The notes: a model not told the origin generated them from the sequence alone. DNA of 64,000 bases from Ktedonobacter sp. SOSP1-85 (GCF_016587415.1 NZ_BNJI01000001.1:3821501-3885500), one strand, 5' to 3'. Positions 1-9,873 are shown, counted from the first letter of the stretch. Translations and numbers: made by a program.

Positions 1-246
1 CTGGCGTGCCTGTTCAACCTGTTGAACTGAACGCGCGACCCGGAACATAATATTCTGCGTCAGATTGGCGGGTTCAATGACCCGTTGCATTGAGTAGAAT
101 GACTGCTCGACCAGCTCGAGATAGCGTAAGTGTTCGCGGCACGCGGAACAAGATGAGAGGTGTGTTTCGAGCGGGCGCAACTTTGCCAATGGCAGGCGTT
201 TATCAACGTACAGCTGGATATAAAATGCAGCTTTGGCACAGTGCAT
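1..246 (-). CDS. Zinc-finger anti-sigma factor, partial (C-terminus beyond window)
   Basis: The frame stays open to base 1, so only the first 82 residues are visible. They carry Cys3 and then the His29-X3-Cys33-X2-Cys36 pattern of the zinc-binding anti-sigma (ZAS) domain, whose members hold ECF sigma factors inactive at the membrane or in the cytoplasm. The ATG lies 2 nt after the stop of the sigma gene, so the two are almost certainly co-transcribed and partner proteins. The missing C-terminus would show whether a transmembrane sensor segment follows. Family assignment is firm; the signal sensed is unknown. Confidence 0.8.
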   Translation of the reverse strand, partial: MHCAKAAFYIQLYVDKRLPLAKLRPLETHLSSCSACREHLRYLELVEQSFYSMQRVIEPANLTQNIMFRVARSVQQVEQARQ

Positions 247-248
247 AT

Positions 249-929
249 TCAACCTCTCGTTCTCCAATCTTGTTCAAAGGCCTGTATACGTTCTTTCAAC
301 AGGTTGCGGGCGCGAAAGAGATGTGTTTTGATGGTGCCGATAGGCATGCGCAAAATGTCAGCCATCTCTTCGTAGGTCATATCCTGCAGATGACGTAGCA
401 CAAGTACGACCCGGTACTTGGCGGGTAGGGTTGCGAGATGCTCTTGCACGAGACTCTGGCAGGCGGCAGCCTCCAGCTGGGAGCCGGTAGCATTCTCCTC
501 GCCAGCATGGTCGAGCAGATGCTCCTCCTCCATGGCCACCTGGAGCGCCTTGTCCCGCTTGCGCAGCTCAAGCTGCTTTAAGCAACAGTTGTACGCGATA
601 CGGTAGAGCCATGTTGAAAAACGCGCCTCGCCACGAAAGGAAGGGAGACCCTGCCAGGCGGCGAGAAAGGTTTCCTGCGTAATCTCATTTGCCTCTTCGT
701 ATTGTTGCAGCATACGATAGACGAGATTAAAGACCCGGCGTTGGTGGCGTTGTACCAGGATGGCGAAGGCATCCTGATCTCCTGCCTGGCTGGCTGTGAC
801 CAGGGCAGCATCATCCTGCTCGGCCTGTTCTGGATAGGAAGAGGCTAGGTTTGGCAGGGGTATCCCTATGCTTTGTGGCGATTGCAAGAAAATTTCACCC
901 ATAACAAAATTATTAGAGAACGAAGGCAC
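249..929 (-). CDS. ECF (RpoE-type) RNA polymerase sigma factor
   Basis: This is a 226-residue group 4 sigma factor. Region 2 is visible around residues 50-120 (FNLVYRMLQQYEEANEITQE, then the STWLYRIAYN segment that contacts the -10 element). Region 4 has the helix-turn-helix YEEMADILRMPIGTIKTHL near the C-terminus. The annotated start is a GTG at 929; an ATG nine codons in (902) is an alternative, and neither has a clear ribosome site. About 35 N-terminal residues precede region 2. The anti-sigma gene follows 2 nt downstream. A divergent membrane-protein gene at 1038 may share the regulatory region. Confidence 0.9.
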   Translation of the reverse strand: MPSFSNNFVMGEIFLQSPQSIGIPLPNLASSYPEQAEQDDAALVTASQAGDQDAFAILVQRHQRRVFNLVYRMLQQYEEANEITQETFLAAWQGLPSFRGEARFSTWLYRIAYNCCLKQLELRKRDKALQVAMEEEHLLDHAGEENATGSQLEAAACQSLVQEHLATLPAKYRVVLVLRHLQDMTYEEMADILRMPIGTIKTHLFRARNLLKERIQAFEQDWRTRG

Positions 930-1037
930 CTAGAAAGTTTCAGCAAAATAGACGAAAATAGCAAGCGAAACATCTAGCCTTCTTACGGTATCATATCATA
1001 ACGAGCAGCTAACATAGGCTCAACTAAGGAGAAAGGC

Positions 1038-1484
1038 ATGTCGGCAAACGTGATTTTAGTACTAGGTGGCTGGTTGATAGCCCTGGCCATTTTCTTCGCC
1101 TTCATTGTGCTCATCCGCTATTTGCAGCACAAGGAGCGGATGGCCATGATCTCGCACGGCTTGACCCCTGATAATATGTCGAATAGGCGTCGTAGTCGAG
1201 GTATCTTGCGGGCGGGACTTATCACCGCTATGATTGGGGTAACCTTGACCGCGGGTCTCTATCCAATCGGCTTCTTTCTGCCGCAGTTTTATAGCGCGCC
1301 TCTGCATCTAGGGCCCTGGCTTCTCCCGGGGTTGATTCCCTTCGGTGTGGGTCTGGCACTGGTAAGTAGTTACTATCTTGAGCCCGCAAGCGTGAGTACA
1401 GGTGAGGAGCGTTCTGAGCAAGAGAAGAACAAGGTCATCCAGCTTAATGCTAAGCTTGAACGCGAGTCAGGGGAGAAACGCTAG
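1038..1484 (+). CDS. Hypothetical membrane protein, about three TM segments
   Basis: This 148-residue protein begins with a hydrophobic helix (residues 4-27), then a basic loop with Arg-rich sequence around residues 50-55, two more hydrophobic segments (about 58-78 and 90-112), and a charged, Lys/Glu-rich C-terminal tail. The ribosome site AAGGAGAAAGGC precedes the ATG closely and fixes the start. The gene is divergent from the ECF sigma pair and could be a target or partner of that system, but this is only positional inference. No family was recognised with confidence; the layout resembles small DUF6249-like membrane proteins. Confidence 0.7.
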   Translation: MSANVILVLGGWLIALAIFFAFIVLIRYLQHKERMAMISHGLTPDNMSNRRRSRGILRAGLITAMIGVTLTAGLYPIGFFLPQFYSAPLHLGPWLLPGLIPFGVGLALVSSYYLEPASVSTGEERSEQEKNKVIQLNAKLERESGEKR

Positions 1485-1566
1485 CCGTTTTCTGAACTGG
1501 GTGAAGCTCAGAAAGAAGCAATTTTTCAACAATTTTCCAAATCTATAAAAATTCGAGAAAAAACTC

Positions 1567-1595
1567 TTGACAAGAGTGCGGAGCAGTGATATTAT
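1567..1595 (+). promoter_or_regulatory. rRNA operon promoter
   Basis: A perfect -35 box TTGACA (1567-1572), a 17-nt spacer and a TATTAT -10 box (1590-1595) lie about 175 nt upstream of the mature 16S start. This is the strongest vegetative-type promoter seen in the window and is well placed to drive the rRNA/tRNA unit. Confidence 0.8.
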
Positions 1596-1641
1596 TCCAC
1601 TTGCGCCGGACGGGACACCGAAAAGCGCACCGGATGCGAAA

Positions 1642-1680
1642 GCATCGAGCGTACTTTGAACAACTGAAGAGTGGTAAGGA
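1642..1680 (+). other. 16S precursor processing stem, 5' arm (partner 3366-3401)
   Basis: The leader segment is an imperfect reverse complement of 3366-3401, which lies between the end of 16S and the first tRNA. The two arms match over most of about 36 nt, including a run of 13 pairs around CAAGAGTGGTAAGG/CCTTACCACTCTTG. Such a stem bracketing the 16S gene is the expected RNase III processing site. It shows that the 16S gene has its own complete maturation stem although no 23S gene follows. Confidence 0.7.
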
Positions 1681-1768
1681 AAACAAACAAGTACAAGTAA
1701 CCTGTCAATGAGGATAAGCAAGTCATCCAAATAAGAACAGAAAATCTCCAGTGTGAGATTTTTATAAA

Positions 1769-3253
<1,485 letters not shown>

Positions 3254-3411
3254 GGGAGCTGTGATTGCCCACTGTGGCAATCCATTCCCAGGTCGATCCC
3301 CCTGATTTATCAGGAGGAACCTGACGACTACTTATCTTCACCAGGCTACTGGCTTGCTTGGCAAGCCTTACCACTCTTGAGTTGTTTGAACAACTTGATG
3401 CTTTTGTCCAC

Positions 3412-3485
3412 GGGCTTTTAGCTCAGGTGGTTAGAGCGCAGTCCTGATAAGACTGAGGTCCCTGGTTCGAGTCCAGGAAGGCCCA
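3412..3485 (+). tRNA. tRNA-Ile (GAT), first copy
   Basis: A 74-nt cloverleaf: acceptor GGGCTTT pairing with AAGGCCC (one G-U), discriminator A, anticodon loop CTGATAA with anticodon GAT, and a T-loop GGTTCGAGTCC. No CCA is encoded. Placement after 16S is the usual spacer-tRNA position. An 80-nt block from 3410 to 3489 containing this tRNA is repeated exactly at 3756-3835. Confidence 0.95.
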
Positions 3486-3503
3486 TTTCGCACCGAGATG
3501 TAT

Positions 3504-3579
3504 GGGGATGTAGCTTAGCTGGTAGAGCGCTGCCTTTGCACGGCAGAGGTCAGGGGTTCGAGTCCCCTCATCTCCACCA
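3504..3579 (+). tRNA. tRNA-Ala (TGC), CCA encoded
   Basis: Acceptor GGGGATG pairs with CATCTCC, the anticodon loop CTTTGCACG carries TGC, and the T-arm reads GGGGTTCGAGTCCCC. The 3' CCA is encoded (3577-3579). It is the second spacer tRNA and ends only about 20 nt before the 5S gene, leaving no room for a 23S gene. Confidence 0.95.
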
Positions 3580-3598
3580 AACCCATTTGTACATGCAG

Positions 3599-3722
3599 GT
3601 GGAGTGGTGGTCATAGCGAAAGGGAAACACCCGTTCCCATCCCGAACACGGTAGTTAAGCCTTTCAGCCCTGACGATACTACGGGGGCAGCCCCGTGGGA
3701 AAATAGGACATCGCCTCTCCAC
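3599..3722 (+). rRNA. rrf: 5S ribosomal RNA
   Basis: The 5S core is readable: complementary ends GTGGAG/CTCCAC, the loop segment CCCGTTCCCATCCCGAACAC and the GGTAGTTAAGC stretch typical of bacterial 5S. It lies directly after tRNA-Ala and before a second tRNA-Ile. 5S normally follows 23S, so its presence here without 23S is unusual. Ends are approximate. Confidence 0.92.
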
Positions 3723-3757
3723 CCGCCTGTATGGGTGGGTTTCATGGTTGCGATTAC

Positions 3758-3831
3758 GGGCTTTTAGCTCAGGTGGTTAGAGCGCAGTCCTGATAAGACT
3801 GAGGTCCCTGGTTCGAGTCCAGGAAGGCCCA
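3758..3831 (+). tRNA. tRNA-Ile (GAT), second identical copy
   Basis: This copy matches the tRNA at 3412-3485 base for base, and a few flanking bases on each side are the same. It follows 5S and precedes the terminator of the unit. The exact identity suggests a recent duplication or gene conversion. Confidence 0.95.
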
Positions 3832-3845
3832 TTTCCCTTTTTAAG

Positions 3846-3873
3846 GCCCTGGTTTCATACCAGGGCTTTTTTG
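3846..3873 (+). terminator. Intrinsic terminator of the rRNA/tRNA unit
   Basis: Stem GCCCTGG/CCAGGGC (3846-3852 with 3860-3866), a 7-nt loop and a following T6 run, directly after the second tRNA-Ile. Confidence 0.85.
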
Positions 3874-3888
3874 TTATTTCATGGTATA

Positions 3889-3941
3889 AAGAGAACATGA
3901 TGAGCGGGCTGGCAGAGCCAGCCCGCTCATCATGTTCTCTT
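3889..3941. terminator. Long perfect hairpin between rRNA unit and coaX
   Basis: A 25-bp perfect stem with the 3-nt loop AGA, lying between two converging units. The inner core GGCTGGC-AGA-GCCAGCC is identical to that of the hairpin at 25859-25905. It probably blocks transcription from both sides, although neither side has a strong T run. Confidence 0.6.
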
Positions 3942-3947
3942 CACACA

Positions 3948-4733
3948 CTAACCGCGTCGCAGGCGATTATAGGCCAGGCGCAGACCCTCCAGGGGTAAAT
4001 ATTGATTGATGTATTGAATCTCAGGAATAAGAGGCGCCATGAGTTGAGCCAGCCCACCATGTGCGATTACCCTGACCTCGCCCTGGTCGGTGACGCCAGG
4101 AATCTCCGCGCAGAGGCGCTTGATCAGTCCCTGCACCAATCCTACATGCCCGTAAATAATGCCCGATTGCATGTTCTCAATGGTGTTCTTGCCCAGGGCG
4201 CGTTGAGGTGGCGTCAGGTCAACGCGGAAGAGGCGCGAGGCCGCACTACTGAGCGCTTCTGCTGAGATCATCAAACCAGGGGCAATAGATCCTCCCAGGA
4301 AGTTGCCCTCCTGCGAGATGACATCAAAGGTGGTCGCGGTGCTAAAGGCAATAACCAGGGCGGGACCGCCATACAACTGATGCGCGGCGAGGGTTGTCAT
4401 GATACGATCCGAACCAATCTCCCAGGGATTGTCGATATGGAAGGCAATGCCCAGGTCTAACTGGTGCGAGATGACGAAGGCTTCCTTATGGCAGTAGCGT
4501 AGCGCCAGCTCTTGAAAGACAGGTGTCAAGGGAGGGACTACGCTTGAGAAAATAAGATCGTGAATATCACTGAAGCGGTGTCCGGCATGTTGCAGCAGGT
4601 CGTTCAACACCATGGCATATTCGTCGGTAGTACGCTGGCGTGACGTTGAAACAACCCAGTGATGCTTCATCGTGTCATTAAGATACAGGCCAAATTTGAT
4701 ATTGGTATTGCTGATATCAATTGCTAGTAACAT
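3948..4733 (-). CDS. coaX: Type III pantothenate kinase
   Basis: This 261-residue protein catalyses the first step of coenzyme A synthesis, ATP-dependent phosphorylation of pantothenate. It has the ASKHA layout: phosphate-1 motif DISNTN at residues 6-11, IGSDR at 106-110 with the catalytic Asp109, STATTFD at 131-137, and GGSIAPGL after it. Two usual features are changed: the first motif normally reads DxGNT and the second DxGTATT, but here Ser8 and Ser131 replace glycines and Ala129 replaces the Asp. The enzyme may be altered in kinetics, or another kinase may exist elsewhere in the genome. It ends just after the hairpin at 3889 and follows a membrane-protein gene by 23 nt. Confidence 0.88.
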   Translation of the reverse strand: MLLAIDISNTNIKFGLYLNDTMKHHWVVSTSRQRTTDEYAMVLNDLLQHAGHRFSDIHDLIFSSVVPPLTPVFQELALRYCHKEAFVISHQLDLGIAFHIDNPWEIGSDRIMTTLAAHQLYGGPALVIAFSTATTFDVISQEGNFLGGSIAPGLMISAEALSSAASRLFRVDLTPPQRALGKNTIENMQSGIIYGHVGLVQGLIKRLCAEIPGVTDQGEVRVIAHGGLAQLMAPLIPEIQYINQYLPLEGLRLAYNRLRRG

Positions 4734-4756
4734 GGAGAATCCGCTTTCTACCCGTG

Positions 4757-5470
4757 TTATTCGCCCTGGGAAATCGAGGAGGCCTGGTGCTGAGCTACGT
4801 TGGTATGTCTGCGCCCGGCGTACTCTTTCAGTATCTCACCAATCTCCTCCGGGTTACCATACGCCTCATCGCGTACGACGATGACCTGCTTGTCATTCTC
4901 TGTGTTGAGGAAGGCAAGCGATACCGGTGTGCGCGTGCGCTTGTTCTGCCACTGGCGGCCACTCCTGGTGGCGCCGCGTCCCACGAAGAAGCCAGCGATA
5001 TTTTCACCCATTGTGGGCAGCGAGCGCACCGTTACCTGCTCATCCTCGCTAATCGTACGACTGGCACTGCGCACGCCACGCGCGGTGATATGCTCAACGT
5101 TTTCCATCGGGACCTGGATGACTTTGTTACCCTCTTGCTTGACAAAATTTTCCGGGGTGAAGACAAAGATATGTTTGTCAGATGTAAAAAGACGTTTGAT
5201 GTCGACCACCAGCGTCCAGAGGCTGCCCAGCCCGATAAAGAGAAACATTCCGAGCATAAGCAGAGTAAAGATAATCAGGATCGGACCACGCTGAAAGTTA
5301 TCGGGAATGACGATGGGTAGCACGAGCGCGAATAGCCCCAGCCCTATAATAGTGCCAAAGGCCCAACCCGCAATACCCCACTGGAGCTTTTTACGAAGAA
5401 TTGGAAAAACTGTCCAGTTGCTTGGATAGGCACCGGACCTGGCCTGCGCAAGGATTTCTTCTGCTTGCAT
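4757..5470 (-). CDS. Hypothetical membrane protein upstream of coaX
   Basis: A protein of 237 residues with two strong transmembrane helices (about residues 34-58 and 64-92), followed by a soluble C-terminal half of beta-rich, PH-like character that contains a Lys/Arg-rich stretch (RSGRQWQNKRTRT). The start is placed at the ATG at 5470 because AAAGGAG sits 6 nt upstream; a longer frame from 5518 lacks such a site. The topology resembles small bacterial membrane proteins with a cytoplasmic PH-like domain, but no family is claimed. It is probably co-transcribed with coaX. Confidence 0.7.
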   Translation of the reverse strand: MQAEEILAQARSGAYPSNWTVFPILRKKLQWGIAGWAFGTIIGLGLFALVLPIVIPDNFQRGPILIIFTLLMLGMFLFIGLGSLWTLVVDIKRLFTSDKHIFVFTPENFVKQEGNKVIQVPMENVEHITARGVRSASRTISEDEQVTVRSLPTMGENIAGFFVGRGATRSGRQWQNKRTRTPVSLAFLNTENDKQVIVVRDEAYGNPEEIGEILKEYAGRRHTNVAQHQASSISQGE

Positions 5471-5561
5471 GGCGTACTCCTTTAGTTTCGCTGTAAGGCT
5501 AGTTCTTATATTCGACACATTATATCAGAACGTGAGATGTCATGCACAAGAAGATTAGCAC

Positions 5562-5616
5562 CTGGGGTGGGCAGAGAGGCACTGGCATTTGCCCAGTGCC
5601 TCTCTGCCCACCCCAG
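5562..5616. terminator. Long perfect hairpin, 24-bp stem
   Basis: Arms 5562-5585 and 5593-5616 pair perfectly around a 7-nt loop. The element lies between the divergent starts of the membrane-protein gene and the large helicase gene, so here it cannot be a simple 3' terminator for either. No T run follows. Confidence 0.5.
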
Positions 5617-5701
5617 ACACTAATAATAGTAAATATGGTAAAATGAGGAGTGCGAATAAGCTACCCGTGGATGTTTGCGGTTGAAGGCGAGATGGAGAGC
5701 A

Positions 5702-8700
5702 ATGGATCGCGAGATAGAGAGCTATTGGTTTACCTTTGCCGAAAGGGCGGCGCAACTGGCGCTTCACTCCTTTCGGAGAGAATATCCCTCCTGGACAGAG
5801 GACGAGACCCCTCTAGACGAGCTTGTACACTGGCTTGAGCTGAATGTAGAGACATTTCACCCCGTAGATTACCCGGATGGCACCTTTGGTTTTATGGACC
5901 CCGACGAGGAGGAAAACCTGATCTGGTTGTGCCGGGATATGCATGAGACGCTGCGTCGCTTTACATTGGCTCATGAACTGGGGCATGCCATCCTGCATTG
6001 CCAGGGGACTACGCGTATTCAGCAACTGGTCCAGGAGGTCGAGCAAGCACTACAAGAGAGCCAGGTGCCAGAGACCGAGCGCTATCAACAGACCCTGCTG
6101 TCTATTCCTACACCCGCTTTATCACTGCCAACACGTGCCGATCCCTGTCAGGAGCAGGACATGAACCTGCACTTGCTGGACCAGGATCATCTCCAGGAGA
6201 CGCTGGGTCTCGGACTCACCTATGATCCCCGTAGCCAGCGGGAGTTGGCCGCGAATCTCTTTGCCGCCGAATTGCTGATGCCACGCGAGCGCGTACGCAG
6301 ACTCTACCTGGAGGAACAGGTCGCGCCAGCCTCTCTGGCGGCCAGCTTCGGCGTCTCACAGGCCGCGATGCTCAATCGCCTGGCCGGCTTTCTGCAAGAC
6401 GCCCTACTTAGTAAGCCGCTCCCACCCCAGGCCCCAAAGCCAGCGGCACAGCCCTCCAGTCCCGCCAAAAAGCGCTATGATACCTACCAGCAAGCGGCCA
6501 TTGAGGCACCGACGCCAGCCCTGATTGTCGCGGGGCCTGGAAGCGGAAAGACCAGTACGTTAATTGGGCGCATCGAATATATGGTGCGTACGCTCCAGGT
6601 GCCTCCAGCGCAGATTCTGGCCCTGACCTTCTCGCGCAAGGCCGCCCAGGAGATGGAGGAACGTTTAGCTCAGGTCTTGACCCGGCAGTTACCGAAAGTC
6701 AGCACCTTCCATGCCTTCTGCGCCGATCTCTTGCGCCGCTATGGCGAGTTAGTTGGTCTGCGCCCGGGCTTTACTCTGTTGGATGAGGCCGAGGGCTACT
6801 TCCTTCTGCGCCAGTTGTCGCACTCCATGCGCTTAAAACACTATGTCAAATTGAGTGCACCTACCTTTTATTTTCCCGATATGCTCAAAGCCATTTCCAG
6901 GGCGAAAGATGAACTGATAACGCCCGAGGAGTATACGCGCCTGGCGCAAACTATGTTTGAGCTGGCGCAGGGACAGGATGATACTGAGGTCCTTGAGCGC
7001 GCAGAGAAGGCCCTGGAGATTGCCCAGGTCTATACGCTTTACGAGCAGGCCCTGGGGCGGCGTGGCGACTGCGATTTTGGTGGCCTCTTGCTGCTGACGG
7101 TACGCCTGCTTCGCGAGCATCCAGAGGTGCTGGCGGAACAGCAGCAGGTGTATCAGTATGTCCTGGTTGATGAGTTTCAGGATATGAATAGAGCCAGTGG
7201 CGTCCTCTTACGTGTGCTGGCAGGCGAGGCCGGTCGCGTCTGGGTTGTAGGAGACGCGAATCAGGCCATCTATGGCTTTCGGGGCGCCTCACCCGCGAAT
7301 ATCAGCCAGTTTGCCCAGGACTTCCCCGGTGCGGTGATCCTACCGCTCAGCCGTAACTATCGCTCGCGCCCGGATCTCGTCTCTCTGGCGGAGGCTTTTC
7401 GTTGTAGCTACCTGGATAAGGGCCAGGAGCCAGGCAAAAATCAGCCGGTGCGTGTGGCAGAGACCGGACCATATGTTACACTCGCCCAGGCGAGCAATGA
7501 GGCCAGCGAGGTCGCGGGCATCATCGCGGATATTCAGCATAAACGCCGCCAGGGGTATAACTATAAAGATATGATGGTGCTCTGCCGGACGCGAAGCCAG
7601 GCCCAGAAGATCACGCGTGCCCTACTGGAGGCGGACTTGCCCACTCACGAACGCGCTGGCACGTTGGAACAGGAGCACATAAAGGACGCGCTGGGGATGC
7701 TGCTGTTGTTGAGCAATGAGAGCGGCATGGGGCTGTTGCGCGTGGCGCGCCTGCCCGATTATCGCTTCAGTCAGGAGGATATAGAGGTCCTCTTGCTATC
7801 CGCTCGCGAGCGCCAGGTCAGTCCACGCAGCCTGCTGCTCAGCGAAGAGTTTTCTCTTGACATCAGCGCAGAGGGAAGATCGGCCATGCAGCGCCAGGTC
7901 AGCAGTATGCGTGCCTTGCAGCAGTGTAATGATACCTGGACCTGTATGAGCCAGTATCTCCTCCAGGAGACCAGCCTGGTGCGTGATCTCCTGCGCTACC
8001 CGGAGGACGAGGTCGCGAAAGGCCTGCTGCTGGATTATGATCGCTTGCTCCAACTAGCGAGGCATTATGACCAGCAGTTGGAGGCGCGGCGCCGGGTCCT
8101 GGCCCAGGAGGTTGTATCCCTGGAAGAGCTCTCTATGGAGGCGCGCCTGAAGGGCTTTTTGGAGTACCTTAGTATGCTAGTGGTGTTGCGCCAGGATGGG
8201 GCCACGCGTGAAAGTGGTGAGGGCGAGGACGAAGAAGAGGCGAATATCATCCAGGTCATGACGGTCCACGCCAGCAAGGGACTGGAGTTTCCTGTGGTGT
8301 ATATGCCGGGCCTGGTGCAGAATAGATTTCCCCTGACCTATCGCTCAAGCGCTGTCAACGCGCCTGATGGAATGCTGCTAGCGGAAAACACTGGGCGCGC
8401 CGCTCATGATAGCGGTGAAGCCTGCCTCTTTTATGTTGGTGCAACACGCGCGCGCGATCACCTGGTGCTGAGCTATAGCGAGCGTTATGGCAAGAAGTCG
8501 TATAAGCGCTCCCTCTTCCTTGATCCCCTGGAGGCCGCGATGCCCCAGGAACGTTTGACGCAACTCGCCTGGGAGGCCCATGGCGAGATTGAGGAGCGTG
8601 TAGAGGAATCCCTCAAGCCGATCTCGATACAGCCTGGCGAGCGCTTTCTGGATCGAATGCGCCCCACTGACCTCAGCTCGTCTTTGGTAGAGATGTATCG

Positions 8701-9400
8701 CCGCTGTCCTCGTCAATATGCCTACAGTACGGTCTATCATTTCGATGGTGATGCCGATGCCTACCGCCTCTTCCGCCAGGCAACCCAGCAAACGGTTGAA
8801 GTGCTGCATAAACAACTGGCGAGTATGGCTGATAGCCAGGGGACCTTGCCCACGTTTGAGGAATTGGAAGCGCTTTACAAGCGACACTGGCGCGAACTGG
8901 GAGGGGAAGATATGCCCTTCGCGCCTATGTATGAAGCGCATGGTATTGAGGTCGTAGAGGGAATACGCCAGAAGCTGGTAACGCAGAGCGAGACCCAATG
9001 GTCCATGCGCGAGAGCCTGCATGTGGACCTCGCTGGTCGCTCCGTACGCGTGACCGTGGATCGTATTGAGAGCTCTTCGCAGCCACAGGAGGAGGGGCCA
9101 TTACGCTTTGTGCGCACGCGCTATGGCAAGAGCAAGGAGAAGCCGAAGGCAGACACACGTGAATTCTTCTATACACTGGCATCGCGCCAGCACCATCCTG
9201 GGCGCCCGGTCGAACTCCACAGCCATAATATGAGCACTGGCGAGACCATACCTATGAAGTTGACCGAGAAGAAGGAGCAGAGCCTCTACGGCGAACTGGA
9301 GCAATGTATCGAGGGCATTGAACGCGACGAGTATCCCGCGCGCCCCGCGGAACCCTCCCGCTGCCCCACCTGCCCATTCTTCTTTATCTGCCCAGCATAG
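5702..9400 (+). CDS. ImmA/IrrE metallopeptidase - UvrD helicase - PD-(D/E)XK-like fusion
   Basis: This 1,232-residue protein joins three modules. Residues 1-220 form an ImmA/IrrE-type zinc peptidase with H91-E-L-G-H95 and a downstream NLFAAELLMP segment holding the third ligand. Residues 260-970 form a superfamily 1A helicase with all motifs: GPGSGKTS (278-285), TFSRKAAQEM, DEFQD (490-494), GDANQAIYGFRG, NYRSRPD, TVHASKGLEFPVVY and VGATRARDHLVLSYS. Residues 980-1232 resemble the AddB/Cas4 nuclease domain, with iron-sulfur-type cysteines at 1002, 1221, 1224 and 1230. The DRIE motif (Asp1120) is present, but the usual VVDYKTG strand reads FVRTRYG, so cleavage is probably lost. The start is the ATG with GGAG just upstream; a TTG at 5675 is possible. 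It stands alone between hairpins. DNA repair or defence is inferred. Confidence 0.85.
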   Translation: MDREIESYWFTFAERAAQLALHSFRREYPSWTEDETPLDELVHWLELNVETFHPVDYPDGTFGFMDPDEEENLIWLCRDMHETLRRFTLAHELGHAILHCQGTTRIQQLVQEVEQALQESQVPETERYQQTLLSIPTPALSLPTRADPCQEQDMNLHLLDQDHLQETLGLGLTYDPRSQRELAANLFAAELLMPRERVRRLYLEEQVAPASLAASFGVSQAAMLNRLAGFLQDALLSKPLPPQAPKPAAQPSSPAKKRYDTYQQAAIEAPTPALIVAGPGSGKTSTLIGRIEYMVRTLQVPPAQILALTFSRKAAQEMEERLAQVLTRQLPKVSTFHAFCADLLRRYGELVGLRPGFTLLDEAEGYFLLRQLSHSMRLKHYVKLSAPTFYFPDMLKAISRAKDELITPEEYTRLAQTMFELAQGQDDTEVLERAEKALEIAQVYTLYEQALGRRGDCDFGGLLLLTVRLLREHPEVLAEQQQVYQYVLVDEFQDMNRASGVLLRVLAGEAGRVWVVGDANQAIYGFRGASPANISQFAQDFPGAVILPLSRNYRSRPDLVSLAEAFRCSYLDKGQEPGKNQPVRVAETGPYVTLAQASNEASEVAGIIADIQHKRRQGYNYKDMMVLCRTRSQAQKITRALLEADLPTHERAGTLEQEHIKDALGMLLLLSNESGMGLLRVARLPDYRFSQEDIEVLLLSARERQVSPRSLLLSEEFSLDISAEGRSAMQRQVSSMRALQQCNDTWTCMSQYLLQETSLVRDLLRYPEDEVAKGLLLDYDRLLQLARHYDQQLEARRRVLAQEVVSLEELSMEARLKGFLEYLSMLVVLRQDGATRESGEGEDEEEANIIQVMTVHASKGLEFPVVYMPGLVQNRFPLTYRSSAVNAPDGMLLAENTGRAAHDSGEACLFYVGATRARDHLVLSYSERYGKKSYKRSLFLDPLEAAMPQERLTQLAWEAHGEIEERVEESLKPISIQPGERFLDRMRPTDLSSSLVEMYRRCPRQYAYSTVYHFDGDADAYRLFRQATQQTVEVLHKQLASMADSQGTLPTFEELEALYKRHWRELGGEDMPFAPMYEAHGIEVVEGIRQKLVTQSETQWSMRESLHVDLAGRSVRVTVDRIESSSQPQEEGPLRFVRTRYGKSKEKPKADTREFFYTLASRQHHPGRPVELHSHNMSTGETIPMKLTEKKEQSLYGELEQCIEGIERDEYPARPAEPSRCPTCPFFFICPA

Positions 9401-9405
9401 AGATA

Positions 9406-9472
9406 CTTGGCAACAGATGGAGTGCGTGCTGGCAACCAGCAGTCGCCAGCACGCACTCCATCTGTTACCAAG
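9406..9472. terminator. Long hairpin after the helicase gene, 28-bp stem
   Basis: Arms 9406-9433 and 9445-9472 pair over 28 bp with one mismatch and an 11-nt loop. It begins 5 nt after the helicase stop codon. There is no T run, so either the stem length alone or protein factors would be needed for termination. Confidence 0.6.
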
Positions 9473-9630
9473 GCCATAGGTGGTAGGGAGTGTGTGGTGT
9501 CACGCAAATACACTACGCATGGTGTTACTTATAGCGATGCGCCAGTCACGAATAATGGGGTAGAATGTAGAGAAACACACCTTGTGTGCGGGCTATTTTA
9601 GAGTGTGTCACAGGAGAAAGGCGGAATTGT

Positions 9631-9873
9631 ATGAACGATCAAGGTATTCTCAGACATATAGAAGAACTGGTCAACGAAGAGCATGAGCTGATGCAGAAGA
9701 AGGAGAATGGGGAGTTACAGGACGATCAGCATGAGCGTATTCACCAGTTAGAAGTCCAGCTAGACCAGTGCTGGGACCTCTTGCGTCAGCGCCGCGCGCG
9801 CCGCAACGTGGGGCAAGATCCTGATGCAGCCCAGGTGCGTGACCCCAATATTGTTGAGAACTACAAACAATAA
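9631..9873 (+). CDS. DUF2630 family protein
   Basis: An 80-residue, highly charged helical protein matching the DUF2630 pattern: N-terminal MNDQGILRHIEELVNEEH, a central heptad-like helix, the hallmark LDQCWDLLRQRRARR and a C-terminal DPDAAQVRDPNIVENY. The function of the family is unknown; it is widespread in Actinobacteria and Chloroflexota. The ATG at 9631 is preceded by AGGAGAAAGGCGG. Its stop codon lies inside the left arm of the hairpin at 9865-9930. Confidence 0.85.
   Translation: MNDQGILRHIEELVNEEHELMQKKENGELQDDQHERIHQLEVQLDQCWDLLRQRRARRNVGQDPDAAQVRDPNIVENYKQ

Noticed and set aside
3423-3722. 99-codon minus-strand frame across the tRNA and 5S genes
   Set aside because: It is antisense to tRNA-Ile, tRNA-Ala and 5S; the apparent protein similarity that such frames show in databases is a known annotation artefact.
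5702-9400. AddA/AddB or Cas4 identity for the large helicase
   Set aside because: It lacks an AddB or AddA partner gene and the DxK core of an active nuclease, and has an N-terminal ImmA/IrrE domain not found in those proteins.
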